Origin: Saussurea involucrata
Lineage: Eukaryota > Streptophyta > Magnoliopsida > Asterales > Asteraceae
NCBI GenBank assembly: GCA_033807775.1
Contig: CM066313.1
Coordinates: 87,111,484 to 87,175,483 of the forward strand
DNA length: 64,000 bases
Direction of reading: 5' to 3'
In this document: positions 19,671 to 31,720 of the stretch, one piece after another
Position numbering within the stretch: position 1 is the stretch's first letter
How the letters are laid out: every line of letters begins with the position of its first letter
Notes under the pieces: model-generated
Databases searched by the model: none
What the model was told of the DNA's origin: nothing
Seen by the model: the letters and a program-made list of their open reading frames with translations, nothing else
Translations under genes and position numbers: made by a program

Positions 19671-21626
19671 TAGGAGGCATTCACAGAAATGAACACCTCT
19701 CCAAAAATAGGCGTATGCCACTATGAGCAACGAGCACACGGTTGTAACGTCCCAAATATCCACAAGACAAATATAGAATTAAATCATACTCTTGTAATAA
19801 AACTGGGTCCCAAAGTTTCATTACATTACTTCTAAAATTGAGGTTGGCGGAAACAACCTATACACAACTGAGAAAATTCTAACTTCTAAGGCTGGCACTT
19901 GCACTGTCTCTAGCTGCACTTGTACACTGTCTTGCTCTTACTCACTTACTTGAGCTTCTTACTACTTGCTTACCTGAAAATGATTTAGTTTTTTGAAAAG
20001 CGAGGGTTAGACCAAAAGGTCTAGTGAATTCCCTTCGTAAAACAACATGTATAAACCGCATGAAATATTTAGTAAACAAGGAACATCAATCATCACATAT
20101 GGTACTGCACTGTGTATGGATCACATAACCATCCGCAATCGGGGCCCAAACAGACTCCCCTTTTGCCGCGATCGGGGCCCAAGCAGACTCCCCTTTCGCC
20201 CTCTCGTATCGGGGCCTAAGCAGACTCCCCGATACCCGCCTAGGAGGGAAACAAATTCCAACCTATCGGCTCGTCATACCTATCCAAGGGATCATCAGAT
20301 CCCGAGGATCATTCTCTGATCCCACAGTGCAGACCGACTCCACATAGCACCTCATTCATCTCATAAAACATGTAACTTTAAATCCTTTAAATCATCATTC
20401 TCATTTCGTCTTAACATAATAAGCTTTCTTAATTAAAACATGTAGTTCATGGGAAACATGCGTGATAGTTTAAAACAATTCATGCTCGTAAATGAAACCA
20501 TAATCAGTTAAAACATTTAACACTTTACGTCGTAAAAAGGTTTAGGGAACTCACCTGATAGCAATCATCTTCTTAGCCTCTTGTCTCGTTCCGTTTGTAC
20601 ACCTAATAATTTTATTAATAAATTAATTAGATGCCTCTCGATTCCTGACTCTAAGCTCTTCTCTTAAACCGATCTTAGAATAAATATCTTAGGCAATTTA
20701 AAATCATACTAGGCCTTTGATACATAGCTTGGTCCTAAAATAACCCAGCCCAACTAAATCTCAGTCCATTAGGACTTAAATGGTTCACGGCCCTACACTC
20801 TCTTTGGCCCACACCAACTCCAGGTCCAAGTCCCGGTATAAAGAAATGGGTAGCCGAGTTGCGGAACTTCCTAGTCCCGGTACTACCAACTCCCGGTGTC
20901 ACCCTCGACCCCCGGTAACCAACTCCCGGTGTCAAGCATTGCGGGACTCGACTCCCGGTACCAAGCATTGCGGGACTCGACTCCCGGTACCAAGCATTGC
21001 GGGACTCGACTCCCGGTGGTTTACGAACCGGTGACGAACTCCCAATATTTCTATAATCGATGTCTTCCAAATCAAACTAGTTTATGAGGTTAACAATCAC
21101 AACATTCTTTCCCAAAACGGTTACATTTCACTCCTTAACAATTAAGATCCTTAATCTATTACATTCCTTTGATTAGCAGTCCAACTACTGGGATAAAACC
21201 CTTCAGAGTGTTCTTAAAACTTACACAGCTACAAAATCATGGAATGCAAATTGAAGTCTAACTTATCTATCTATTTGAGGGCATAAGATAACAACAATGG
21301 ATGAATTTCTTACCAGCTTAGAAGATCTTTTGCAGAAATTAACACTGAAATTCCTTCCTTGTCGTTCTCTTCTTCTTCTCAGCCGCTCTTCTTCTCAGCC
21401 GCCAACAATGCACACAGTGTTCTAAAATGAATGCAACCCTAGGGAATTGGTCCCTATATATATATCTTCCCAAGTTGCAATTAAGTCCTCTATTAACACT
21501 TTTATTTCTTCCACTTTGACCACCGAACTTACAAACCTACTAAAGTTTTTGGGTTGTTACAACGGTATTCTTTAGTAAAAGGCGAAAGAATAGTTCGCTT
21601 TGTGCTCATTGCATGGCTGCGTGGTT
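19671..21626 (-). ncRNA. U5: U5 snRNA copy a, split by a solo LTR
   Basis: The U5 5' half is 21562-21626 (GCAGCCATGCAATGAGCACA, loop I CGCCTTTTACTAAAG). The 3' half is 19671-19742, with Sm site CTATTTTTGGAG and the 3' hairpin. The 1.8-kb LTR between them is flanked by ACGGT (19738-19742, 21562-21566), so the insertion lies just after the loop I stem. A TATA-like TGCATAAAC and a USE with one change (CGATATGGGAA on plus, 21692-21702) remain. It cannot make intact U5. Confidence 0.88.
19743..21561 (-). mobile_element. Solo LTR (1819 bp) of a Gypsy-type element
   Basis: Ends TGTAACGTCCC...GGGTTGTTACA with 5-bp duplication ACGGT on both sides; no internal region. Similar to the LTRs at 25723/31721 in several blocks: the GGGCGAAAGGGGAGTCTGCT region, the (A)GACC...GGTCT block near 20000-20035, and the G/C-rich tandem units. 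Three ~29-bp units with AGCATTGCGGGACTCGACTC lie at 20930-21015. Formed by recombination between two LTRs. Confidence 0.9.
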
Positions 21627-22367
21627 TTTTGAAGGATGCTGAGGTCCTTGTTTATGCATCTGCTTTTAGCTTTATACTTGCATACATGACCCGATATGGG
21701 AAAGAATGCATGCTGTTGTACGTAATCTATGGTATATGATACTCTCTCTATGGACTTCTTATTAACTAGTACTACACTACTACTGGTTGTGATGATACGA
21801 ATCATTACAGAGAACCTTAGCTTCAATTGTGCATAAAACCCGATATAACTCACTGAAGCCACCTGTTGCCTAATCGAGTTGTAAAATCTTCAAAAAGTAG
21901 GTATTGGGAAGTCATTTGCATCGGATACCCTTCTTTTACTTGGACTTGATATGATTTTTAAATCCTTTATCAACATGTACATTAGATCGTTAAACCACAA
22001 GCCACTTCATATACGTATATTTTACAACTATTCTCCGTCTCTATATTACTTCTGTATTTGTTTTCATATACAACTATTCTCCATCTCTAATTGGACAATG
22101 ATGCTATTAATTTGTATACGAGGTTTCATGTTGTGTTGTTTAGTATTTTAAGCAGTTGTTATATTACAAATTTAACGAACTAGGACCTAACAATAGCAGT
22201 GTAAACGAGTAGTTTTTAACAAGCTACTCAAGTTCAAGCTCGTTTATTTCGAGCTCGATCTTCTCTTGTAGCAAGAGCCAACCCGGGCAACATTTTGGGA
22301 ACAAAGAGTTATTTACATCATACTTAAGAATCAGGAAAAACATTTTTATTATTTAAACTACAAATTG

Positions 22368-22498
22368 TAGGAGGCATTCAAATAAATGAAGACCTCTTAA
22401 AAAATATGCGTATGCCACTTTATACAACGAGCACACGGTATTCTTTAGTAAAAGGCGAAAGAATAGTTCACTTTGTGCCCATTGCATGGCTGCGTGAT
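22368..22498 (-). ncRNA. U5: U5 snRNA copy b (Sm site altered)
   Basis: USE CGATGTGGGAA (plus) at 22565-22575 and a TATA-like TGCATAAAC about 34 bp closer are kept, as is loop I CGCCTTTTACTAAAG. The Sm region reads ATATTTTTTAAGAGG, where intact copies have CTATTTTTGGAGAGG, so the GG after the U run is lost. Other changes lie in the 5' stem. Possibly transcribed, but assembly with Sm proteins looks impaired. Confidence 0.8.
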
Positions 22499-23447
22499 TT
22501 TTTTAAGAATGTTGAGGTCCCTGTTTATGCATCTGTTTGTAGCTCCATATTTGTATTCATGATCCGATGTGGGAAAGAATGCATGATGTTGTACGTAATT
22601 CATGGTATATGATACTCTCTCTGTATGTGATCTTCATTTAGGCATATATATATACTATGTTTAATTGGTTTTTCTTTTTGCGGGTGAAAAAGATTGTATA
22701 TATTTTTTGTCCATGATTTTGTTCAAAAAAAGTTTCTAACTTAATTGTTTTAAAATTAAGTTTATGATTTTGTTTCTGCAAGAGTTTTGGGATTTATTTG
22801 TTCAAAAATTTATTTGATAAAAAAATTTAGTTTGTTGGGTTTTTTGTTAAAAATTAGAGATTTATTTGTTAAAAATATATAGAGACTTAATCATTCAAAA
22901 TCATATAGTTTGTTGGGTTTTTTTAGACTTTTTCTCAATATTTTATCACATTAACCTGTTTTAGAGGTTACAATGATTTATTTAACCGGTTTTAAAAAGT
23001 TTAAGTGTTTTTTTATTAAAAAAAGTTTAAGAACTTAATCATTCAAAATTTGATAGTTTGTTGGGTTTTTCCATATTTTTCCCTAAAAACTCAAGATCCT
23101 TAATTGTTATCCTTAATCATTCATTATTTCTTCAATGGCTCTTTTAAATAGTAAATCTCAGGGTTTCACATATTTTTACATTAATTTTCACTTTTTACTT
23201 CCACTAACTAAAAGTGGTTTAATATGTAAAATCAGTACAAATTTAAAAAATTGAAGTTTTATTATATTAATCGAGAGAAAAATATTTGTTGTAGTAAATA
23301 AAACTAAACTCTGTTTACCATCGTTATTTTGCTTCTAGGCTTGTAACAGTAAAAGTTTGTGTCAATCTTGAAAGGGTTTCGTTCGGGTAGACAATGATAT
23401 TGTTATATTTATTTAATATTATGTTCCACAATAAAATACCATAATAT

Positions 23448-23876
23448 TTAATTCCAAGATATTACAAAATGCCAATCCGGATTAGGATATGGTACATTAT
23501 ATTTCGATACATAAAACCCTTCTGGTGTTACTAACCAGTAACAATGAATGGTACCAAGTTTTACACGCTCGCAGATTTTATAGCTGTACGCACTGTGTTG
23601 ATGAAACACTTTGAAATTTTGATGTTTTGAACTCCACGTAAAATCACCAGTGTATTGCGCATTTGGACAAAAGTACCAATCGTAAACTTGGCCAAAAGAA
23701 AGGGTAACGTCGTTTCCTCTGTATGTATCCGTGATGCTAACATGGAGCTCATCAGGCAAGTCACTCGTAATGAACATATGCCATTGAGGAAAAAGAAAGC
23801 AGGGAGAATCGGTTTGATTAGCAAATGAAATTGTTGGGATGAAGAAAAGAAAAAGAAAGATAGTAATATTAGACAT
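23448..23876 (-). CDS. S-protein homolog (S1 family), copy B
   Basis: A 142-residue secreted S1-family protein (PF05938), the paralog of the copy A gene at 13294. Start MSNITIFLFLFF at 23876 gives a signal peptide of about 20 residues; the mature chain has four Cys residues and the motifs YDWYFCPN, KICERV and CYWLVTPEGFYVSK. Eight residues differ from copy A: two Ile to Phe near the signal, Asn-Thr to Tyr-Arg in the ITDT loop, Lys-Phe-Glu to Asn-Phe-Lys, Ile to Val and Asp to Tyr. The frame is intact. Upstream is an (AT)n tract but no MITE. Function unknown beyond the family. Confidence 0.88.
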   Translation of the reverse strand: MSNITIFLFLFFIPTISFANQTDSPCFLFPQWHMFITSDLPDELHVSITDTYRGNDVTLSFGQVYDWYFCPNAQYTGDFTWSSKHQNFKVFHQHSAYSYKICERVKLGTIHCYWLVTPEGFYVSKYNVPYPNPDWHFVISWN

Positions 23877-23913
23877 TGTAATATTATTGTTTCTTGAAAA
23901 CAATATTTGAGAG

Positions 23914-23962
<49 letters not shown>

Positions 23963-24683
23963 TGGGTGCTTATCCTTTTATTAAGGTTTTAAAAGGTATG
24001 ACTGTGATGTGGCGGTTAGGTTAAGCCTCAAATCTTAGGAGGTACGATGTTTACTTTACATATACTTTTTATATTTATAAATTATAGTATTATATAAATT
24101 TTATATTTATGTATGTTCAGTATACATATTTATTCTTTTATATATTTACAAATTAGATTTTATTTATATTTTTTATGATTTTATTGTATTTATGTTTTAT
24201 ATATTTATGTATTCGAATCCTCCATATACACAATGTGTACACTGTTCTTAGGATAAATTTTATGATGAAATTTATAATCTATATGTTATAGTTTTAATAG
24301 TTCTTATTTATAAATAGTTTAAGATTTATTTAGTTTAGTGTTTTCGATATAGATTAGGTTTTGAACAATACAATTTTGTATAATGATTTGATAAATACCA
24401 AAATGGAAAACTAACAAATATAATACGATAAAATTTAATTTACATAAAGTATAAAATAAAAAATAAATATATTAGATATTTTATATATAAAATAAAGTAT
24501 AACTTTATAAAATACAAATATAACATAATCTATAAATATATAAAATATATTATAATTTATATATAATATATAATATATAAAATATAATTATATCATAATA
24601 TAATTTGTATATAAAGTAAAGTATAACTTTATAAAATATAAATGTGTAGATATATAAGAATATTGCCTTAAAAATATTATAAT

Positions 24684-24927
24684 AGAGGTGAGTTAATACG
24701 AGATTACGATCTAAAAAACAAAAAAACAACGGTAATGTACAAAATCATATATGATTCACTTACAAAATCAAATATGATTCACGCGACTTTGGCTCGCGAG
24801 TGAAGTTGAGGCCAAAGTCGTCTGCATCCAGTTTTTGCAGTTAGTGTAAAATCATATGTGATTTTGCACATGTTTTGATGTTTTATTGTTTTCTTAGATG
24901 GTTAGCGTTTTCGTTGAACATTTCTCT
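24684..24927. mobile_element. MITE, AGAG...CTCT ends (copy B)
   Basis: Counterpart of 15178-15425, with flanks ATTATAAT on both sides and the same inner palindrome GACTTTGGC...GCCAAAGTC. Confidence 0.7.
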
Positions 24928-25053
24928 ATTATAATATGTATATAAATAATATAAAGTATATAAAATATGCAATACATAAAATGTTTAAATACATAAAATG
25001 TTCAAATTATTATAATAATACAGAATATTAGTATAATATAATATATAGAATAA

Positions 25054-25274
25054 AGAGTAAAGTTCAATTTTCGTCCCTGACGTTTGTAATCTTCACCATT
25101 TTTAGTCCCTAATCTTCAAAAACCCGGGTATGATCCCCCACCTACCTATTTTCGCTTGGTTTTGGTCCATCCTGTTAACGGCCGTTATCTTTTTCCGTTA
25201 AACTGACCTTTTTGCAAACTTTTCTTATTTGTACTATTTCTTAAACTACATGGACCAAATCTGAACTTTACTCT
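25054..25274 (+). repeat. Left inverted MITE copy of composite
   Basis: AGAGTAAAGTTCAATTTTCG...CTGAACTTTACTCT, itself with short inverted ends. It matches the reverse complement of 34456-34680 almost throughout, then the two diverge completely. Confidence 0.85.
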
Positions 25275-25722
25275 TTTATAAATTATATTATATTTGTATT
25301 TTATAAATTATATATTTCTATTTTATAAATTATAAATTATGTTATATATTTATATAACTAGGCATGTCCCCGCCCGATGCGGCGGTGTGTATCTGAATTT
25401 AAAACCGATAACTTAAAACTTAAAATGTCAATCATATTTTCATTTTTTTGTCCATTCAGAAGTTAGGTTTATAAATTTTGAGTAAATTTTGGTCATTTTA
25501 TATTCATCCAGTAAAATAATGTGACTTGGTAAGCGTGACGCCTTAATTCGTATATATTTATGAATTTAATGAAAAGGGTTAATGTATTTGTATCAAATCT
25601 CATACTAATCACGACACATTAATTCTTATATATTTATGATGTTTAATAATATAATTAAATCCAAAAATATTCAATATTGGACTCATTTCGAAGGTATTGA
25701 CGAAGCGATTATAGTTGTATAA

Positions 25723-27410
25723 TGTAACAACCCGTTTCTGTCAAGTGCATAGTTTGGTGGCCAAAGTGGATGAATTGAAAGTTTTAGTAGAAGGACTGTT
25801 TCTGTAAATGTTGGGAACTATATATAGGACCAGATCCCTAGGGCTGTTAGTCATTTTCTTATTGTTGGCGGCTGAATACTGGAAGAGGAGAAGCAGTGAT
25901 AGGAAGGCTCAGACTGCGATTTCTTGGGGAAGAGACTCTATCAGGTGAGAAATCTTTCATTCCCTGTTAATTTCCACGTAATCTAATAGTTAGATAAGTC
26001 GAATTCCAGACTGTATTCCATGTTTTAGCTGGGTTTGTTGGATAAGAACACTGTGGAGAGTTTTAGTTCTCGATTGGGATTGTAATCTAATGAAATCAAT
26101 GGACTAGGAACTTGTGTTGTCTAAGGAGTTACAATAGAACAATTTGGGTAAGAATGTTGTGTTAAAATCTCAGCTTACTGGACTCCCTAGGAAGAATTCG
26201 AGTATTGAATCGTATAAGGTTCGTCCCTGTTCGCCAGACCGGGAGTTCGGGGTACCGGGAGTTCGGGGTACCTGGAGTCGGGGTACCGGGAGTTCGGGGT
26301 ACCGGGAGATCGGAGTACTGGGAGTTCGGGGTACCGGGAGTTCGGGGTACCGGGAGTTCGGGGTACCGGGAGTTCGGGGTACCGGGACTGTTGGTTTGGG
26401 CTTCGCTTGGGCTTCGTTTGTCAGGCCCGTAGTGTCTAGCCATTGGACCGACGTGTTTAGAATTTAGCTTAAGTCTCTTGAATAAAAGGGATCCAATATG
26501 TTATAGATGGGCCTAAATGAGTTATTTGCGACCAAATTAAGAGAGGGACTTAGGATCAGAATTGGAGACGTGCCTAATTGGATTATGAATTAATTCTTAG
26601 GTGTGCCAGCGTAACGAGACAAGAGGCTAAGAAGAAGTTTGCTTTTCAGGTGAGTTCCCTAACCCTCTTTCACGACGTAAATGTTAAATGATTCTTTTAC
26701 TGAATATGGTTTTATCAAGCATGAAATATTTATGACCTGATACGCATGGAAAGAAAGGAATGTTTGACATGTCGAAATGATGCACATGATTTATGAAGAG
26801 TTAAATGTTTTTATAAAACGTATGTGCATGTTATGTGATGTCGGTCTGTACTGTGGGATCAATGAGCCTCGGGATCTGATGATCCCTTGGTTATGTATGA
26901 CGAGACAGTAGGTTGGAATTCGTTTCCTCCTAGGCGGGTATCGGGGAGTCTGCTTGGGCCCCGATACGAGAGGGCGAAAGGGGAGTCTGCTTGGGCCCCG
27001 ATCGCGAATGGTTAAGTGATCCATTACACAGTGCAGTACCATATGTGATGATTTAAGATTTATGATGCCTTTTAATAAAATGATATCGTATTGTTTTTAC
27101 ATGTTATTTTCGGAGGGAATTCACTAGACCTTTTGGTCTAACCCTCGCTTTCAAAACTAAACCATTTTCAGGTAAGCGTACATCAAGTTCTTCTAATAAG
27201 AACTAGGGAAGGAGGTAAAGAGAACTTGGAGCTTAGAGATCTCCAGATTCTGTTATGAGATAATGATTAGTTAGTACTCGGCTGTGAGTTTAGAGACTTC
27301 CGCTGTAATGTTTTGATTAGTACGTTTAATGATGATGTAAAGACAAGGTTTTATGTAATTCGAATGCTTATTTATGGTTGTTTGCCTCTTATGAAATTTG
27401 GGACGTTACA
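25723..27410 (+). repeat. 5' LTR (1688 bp)
   Basis: TGTAACAACCCG...GGGACGTTACA. About nine 16-bp ACCGGGAGTTCGGGGT-type units lie at 26236-26393. The block GGAATTCACTAGACCTTTTG lies near 27117, followed by TTTTCAGGTAAGC. Confidence 0.9.
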
Positions 27411-27412
27411 AA

Positions 27413-27425
27413 TGGTATCAGAGCC
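27413..27425 (+). promoter_or_regulatory. Primer binding site of non-coding LTR element
   Basis: TGGTATCAGAGCC two bases after the LTR. Confidence 0.93.
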
Positions 27426-30400
27426 TTAGTTTAAGGGATTTAGGTGACCAGTCGGGCCTAAACTTAAACTGTAAGATGAGGAACACAGCCGAGACATAGG
27501 ATTGCCTCTAGGAAAGATCACTATAAATGCGCTTAGGAATAAGGTGCCAAGGACAAGCGTGTAAGGTAAGTTCGGGATTACACCTGGCCAGTGTAATTAC
27601 AAACTTACAGGTACATGTGCGTGCTTACAATACCTTACTTATAGCAAATCTATGGTGTCATGTCTAGCAAGAACTAATTTTCGGTTTCTTTCAGTTTAGT
27701 ACTATGACTGGGAGAACCCCGTGGGACAGGACAGTATCGGATGTTTCAAGAAATTTAGATGAGGAGGTCCTGAATGATGGGCCGATACAACCTTGCCAGA
27801 CTGATCTGTGACTCTATTGCATGCTTAACCTACCGTATTGTTCCGAAGTGGTAGTCGGAAAATAGTGTTTATGTCGAGTCCCAGTACTTTAGAATGTCAG
27901 TATGATCCATGCGGGGTAGACTGAGGCCCCAGTTGGGGAGGTGTCATGAGAAGTCGCTTATGTTGTGAGGTGTGTACACTTCGTAGGAAGGAAACGTTGG
28001 ATAGAGTGTTATGAGTCGTCTAGAGGAAGCTCTTCGTAGATTCAGAGAGAATGAACGTTGAGTTTAAGTAAGACTCCAGTCGGGAGAGTCTCAGTTCTTG
28101 AAACCATGGAATAGATCAGTCAGAATGGTAAGGAAGGACAGTGTCAGAACCTTGAAAGTATCAATAGAGCCCTGACTTTTGTAGTCAAGCTTTTCTATGG
28201 TAGGATAAATGAAGTAAGAGACCTATAGTGATTTGGAACTGTGTAGAAGTGGGAAATGAAGTAGATGATCAAAACGATTAGTATGGAAGGGTTGAGCAAG
28301 TGAAATGTGAAAGGCGTGTTCAGTAAGCAGTTGCTTGACCGAGAGGGCGACCGTTAGTCGTAGGAGGAGTGTTAAGGATAAGTTGCGTAAGTAAAGCGTT
28401 TGACCTTGTTAGGGTGAGTAGCCTTCAATGGCAAGTAGAGTCTCATGCATGGCGATCTTTTATGTAACATGAAATTCTCACGATGTAAGATTAATGTGCA
28501 AATATCAAATTTTGATAGAAAAGGGGTCAGAGTGTACAGACGTATGTTTAAGGAAAAAGATGATTTCCTTCACATTGAGCATTGAAATTTTGAGGTTAAC
28601 GATTTGCAAAGTATTTCACACTTTTAATGATAAGTTAAATTCTTTTATTAACAAAAAGGTCAAGAGAATGTTCGCCAGCAAAACTTTTACAATCAAATGA
28701 GTAGTAGTTTGTTGATATCATACAAATGAGTGTGAGAACCGACCGGTTTACTTGGTGTCAGTAATTTCTTTCGAAATTGTGTCGTATGAAAGGGGTTTTC
28801 ACCCAACGTGTTACTGTCGTAATGACATCGTTCGGAACTGAGTAAGATTAAAGTTCACGGAAAGATGCATGCAAACGATTCTTGAGTCGTTGTGCAGGGC
28901 GTTGAAATATAAGAGTAATGGGGCCATGTGTACCCAAGTGTTTCATTTTTTCAAACGTTGTTTATTTAAAATGATGAAATGTACGAAAAGATTTATTTAA
29001 TGTATTTTCATGCATGAAGGCTATGAACTCACTAGGTCATATTCTAGTATATGTTAAGCTAAGGAAGGACTGCAAGAGTGGAGAAGTGTCGGACAAATCA
29101 GAAAAGAATGTTGTAAATTTAGTATTTGGGTGCAAGAGGAAAGGTGAACGGTGGAAGAGTCAGAAGTGAATTATAGGGGTGATTGTGTGAGGGTCTGTAC
29201 CCTTGTTCGGTATCTGGAAGTACGATTGTCGAGGGACGGTTGGGTCCAGGGGAAAGAGTAGAAGTCATCGAAGTGTTAGTATTAGAAACTCGTTGCGAGT
29301 AGTGTAGAGGTGTAAGCGAAATGCCCACGGTGTTGGGTATGTGTTTTGAGGTAAGCGGGTAATACTGATGTTACAGGAGTAAGTCCCGAAAATAGAGAGA
29401 CATATTATGAAGTGATTATGTTATGATGGTAGGATTAGGTTCCGTAAGGGAACCCATGTTAAGAATAAGTTAAGAAAGTAGTTACAGGTTGCCAATTGAT
29501 GTAGAAGCCGACAAATGTGTACGGTGGCCGAGGCCGAAGACTTGAACCAGAAAGTGAGAGTGATAGAACACCTTGTAGTAGTGCTAAGGGGATGAGAAGT
29601 TATTGTTTGATTTAAGCGTTCTATTTTACGAGGCGAGGAGGGTCCGTAGAAGGACAAGATGTGTAACACAAGCGGAGTGAGTGTATACTATACAGTCAGT
29701 AAGAAAATGTGCCGTGTCTGAGAAAGGACTCGGGTCATGTAGATCTAGCTAGGATGTTTGTGTTTGAGCTAAGTGTGACTCGTGAGTCATAGTTCAACAA
29801 GTTGGGAGAGAACTAAGTAGCGAGACAGACTCGATTGTAGTATTCAGGAGAATATGAAGGAAAGTGTGAGTTGTGTATGAATGACCATGAGAGATGTGGT
29901 CTGCAGAGTGATGTTATAAGTTAAATGTACCGGCTAGTATCGTAGTGAGGTGATGTTAGAGAGAAAGAAAGTATCAGATAGAAGCTTTTGGGGTCTACAG
30001 ATGAGATGTACGATCTATTAACCAGATTGTTGGGGCACATCGGGTGTAAGCTGACTTTATGGTGTGAGACTACCTAAAGGAGAAACCAATTATTTTGGTG
30101 GTAGGAGTCGCTAAGTAGGTGCATGTTGGAATCATTGGAAGTTCAAAGAGGATGAAGAGTGGACTAGCCAAATGTATTATAATAAATGCTAGATCTTTGT
30201 AGATCGTGAATTGTTTCTTATGTGAAAGGGAGTAACCCTAGAAGGTAGATATAAGGAGCAAGTGGGAAGTTCGGTTACGATTAAAGAATGACAGGATGAT
30301 GAATATGAGTCGAGTGGTAGTATGATCATTAGTGATTTGAAATGTCACGATAGATGTATAAGCCTTTGATTGGTTGATTTACTCAGTGGAGTTGTTGGTT

Positions 30401-31704
30401 AAGAAACCAGTTTTGACTGATGGATTTTGTGAATACCAGCATAGCGAGATGTGATGCTAAGTTATGATATTAAATGATTAAATATGATAATGTATATGGT
30501 TGATAGAAGGAAACGAATTGCATCTAAATCGGAGTTTATCATTTGGAATAAGTTGCTAATTACAATTGAAATGAATTGGTCGAGTTAAAGTTGCTTATGT
30601 GTGAGAGGAGGATCCATGTAAGTAAAAGTTGGAGATCAAAGAATGAGTAGTGACGACGAACACTAGTGTCGCTCCAAGACGACTTGGTGGAATGTTTGGG
30701 TTAGGATATTGAGGTAACTGTTTGGTTATGTGAATAATAAGAAAGTGTTATCAGCGTTTGGAAAGGTCGGAGGAGAGGAGCTAGTAATGGTTGGTGGGCA
30801 GTGCCCCATGCTAGCGTGGAGAGGTGAAGTTAGTAGGTCGGAAGTAATAAACTTGACAGTAATGCCGAAAGGTGAAGGGTGGTGCAGAGGGATATTGAGA
30901 AGTGTGCGAACCGTTAGAAAGAATATTGAGGAAGGGAAGTGTGTGATTTTGGTGCAGGAAGGGAGTGGATAAGACAGTTGAATGGGTTAAGTTAGTGACC
31001 TTGTGAGAAATGTTTAAACGATTTGGTCGTGTAGTGTTTAAGCTAGTGAAATTAGTATGGCGTGACCATGGTTACTCCTCCCAGTGGAGTGAGGATAACC
31101 GGAGTTATGTTTCGTATGACGAAACGATCGTGGCAATCAGCGAGGAACTGAGGTGTTTCAGGATAAGCTCAATTAAGTAAGTGAACACTTCAACGATGGG
31201 TTTGAAGGTTCCTACTCTTAGTTACGTATAAGGATGAGGTGGTGAAGTAGTGAGAATGTGAGAGAAGTTTGACGAACTGTGGTCTAGGTAGTCTGAGAGA
31301 AGGGAAATGTTAATTACATAGATGTTTGGTGAAGGAACTCCGGGTTGCGAGTTGTCGGGACGTACAGGGTGGCCTTGTGCCAAGCTATCAAGTGTGTGAG
31401 TGGTTCTTAGTAAACAAGTTTTGTGTTGTAGTGGGGGATTCCGACAAGTTCCTCCTTAAAGGAAGTATTAATGCATGAGAAGCCTTATTTCATTCTCGGT
31501 TTTTGAGACCGATCGAGTAGGAACGGTAGTCTACGGGTTAGAGTACCGTAAGAACTGAAGGGAATGCAACCGACGTTCCATGTTTCGAAATTAATGAGAT
31601 AGTTGACTGGGTCAGTAGTGGCAGTACCTTGGGGAAACGTCAGTTTCGAGTGTGGGCAAGATACCTGCATCTCTTCCAATGAGGAATTCCGGGGACGGAA
31701 TTCT
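27426..31704 (+). other. Degenerate interior of the LTR element
   Basis: Purine-rich on the plus strand and stop-rich. A possible gag start, ATGACTGGGAGAACCCCG near 27704, decays after about 25 codons. No protease, RT or integrase motif was found. Confidence 0.6.
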
Positions 31705-31720
31705 TTTAAGGGGGGAGTGT

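Noticed and set aside
30730..30972. 80-codon frame within the non-coding LTR element as a small gene
   Set aside because: Purine-rich interior with few plus-strand stops by chance; no domain and no flanking signals.
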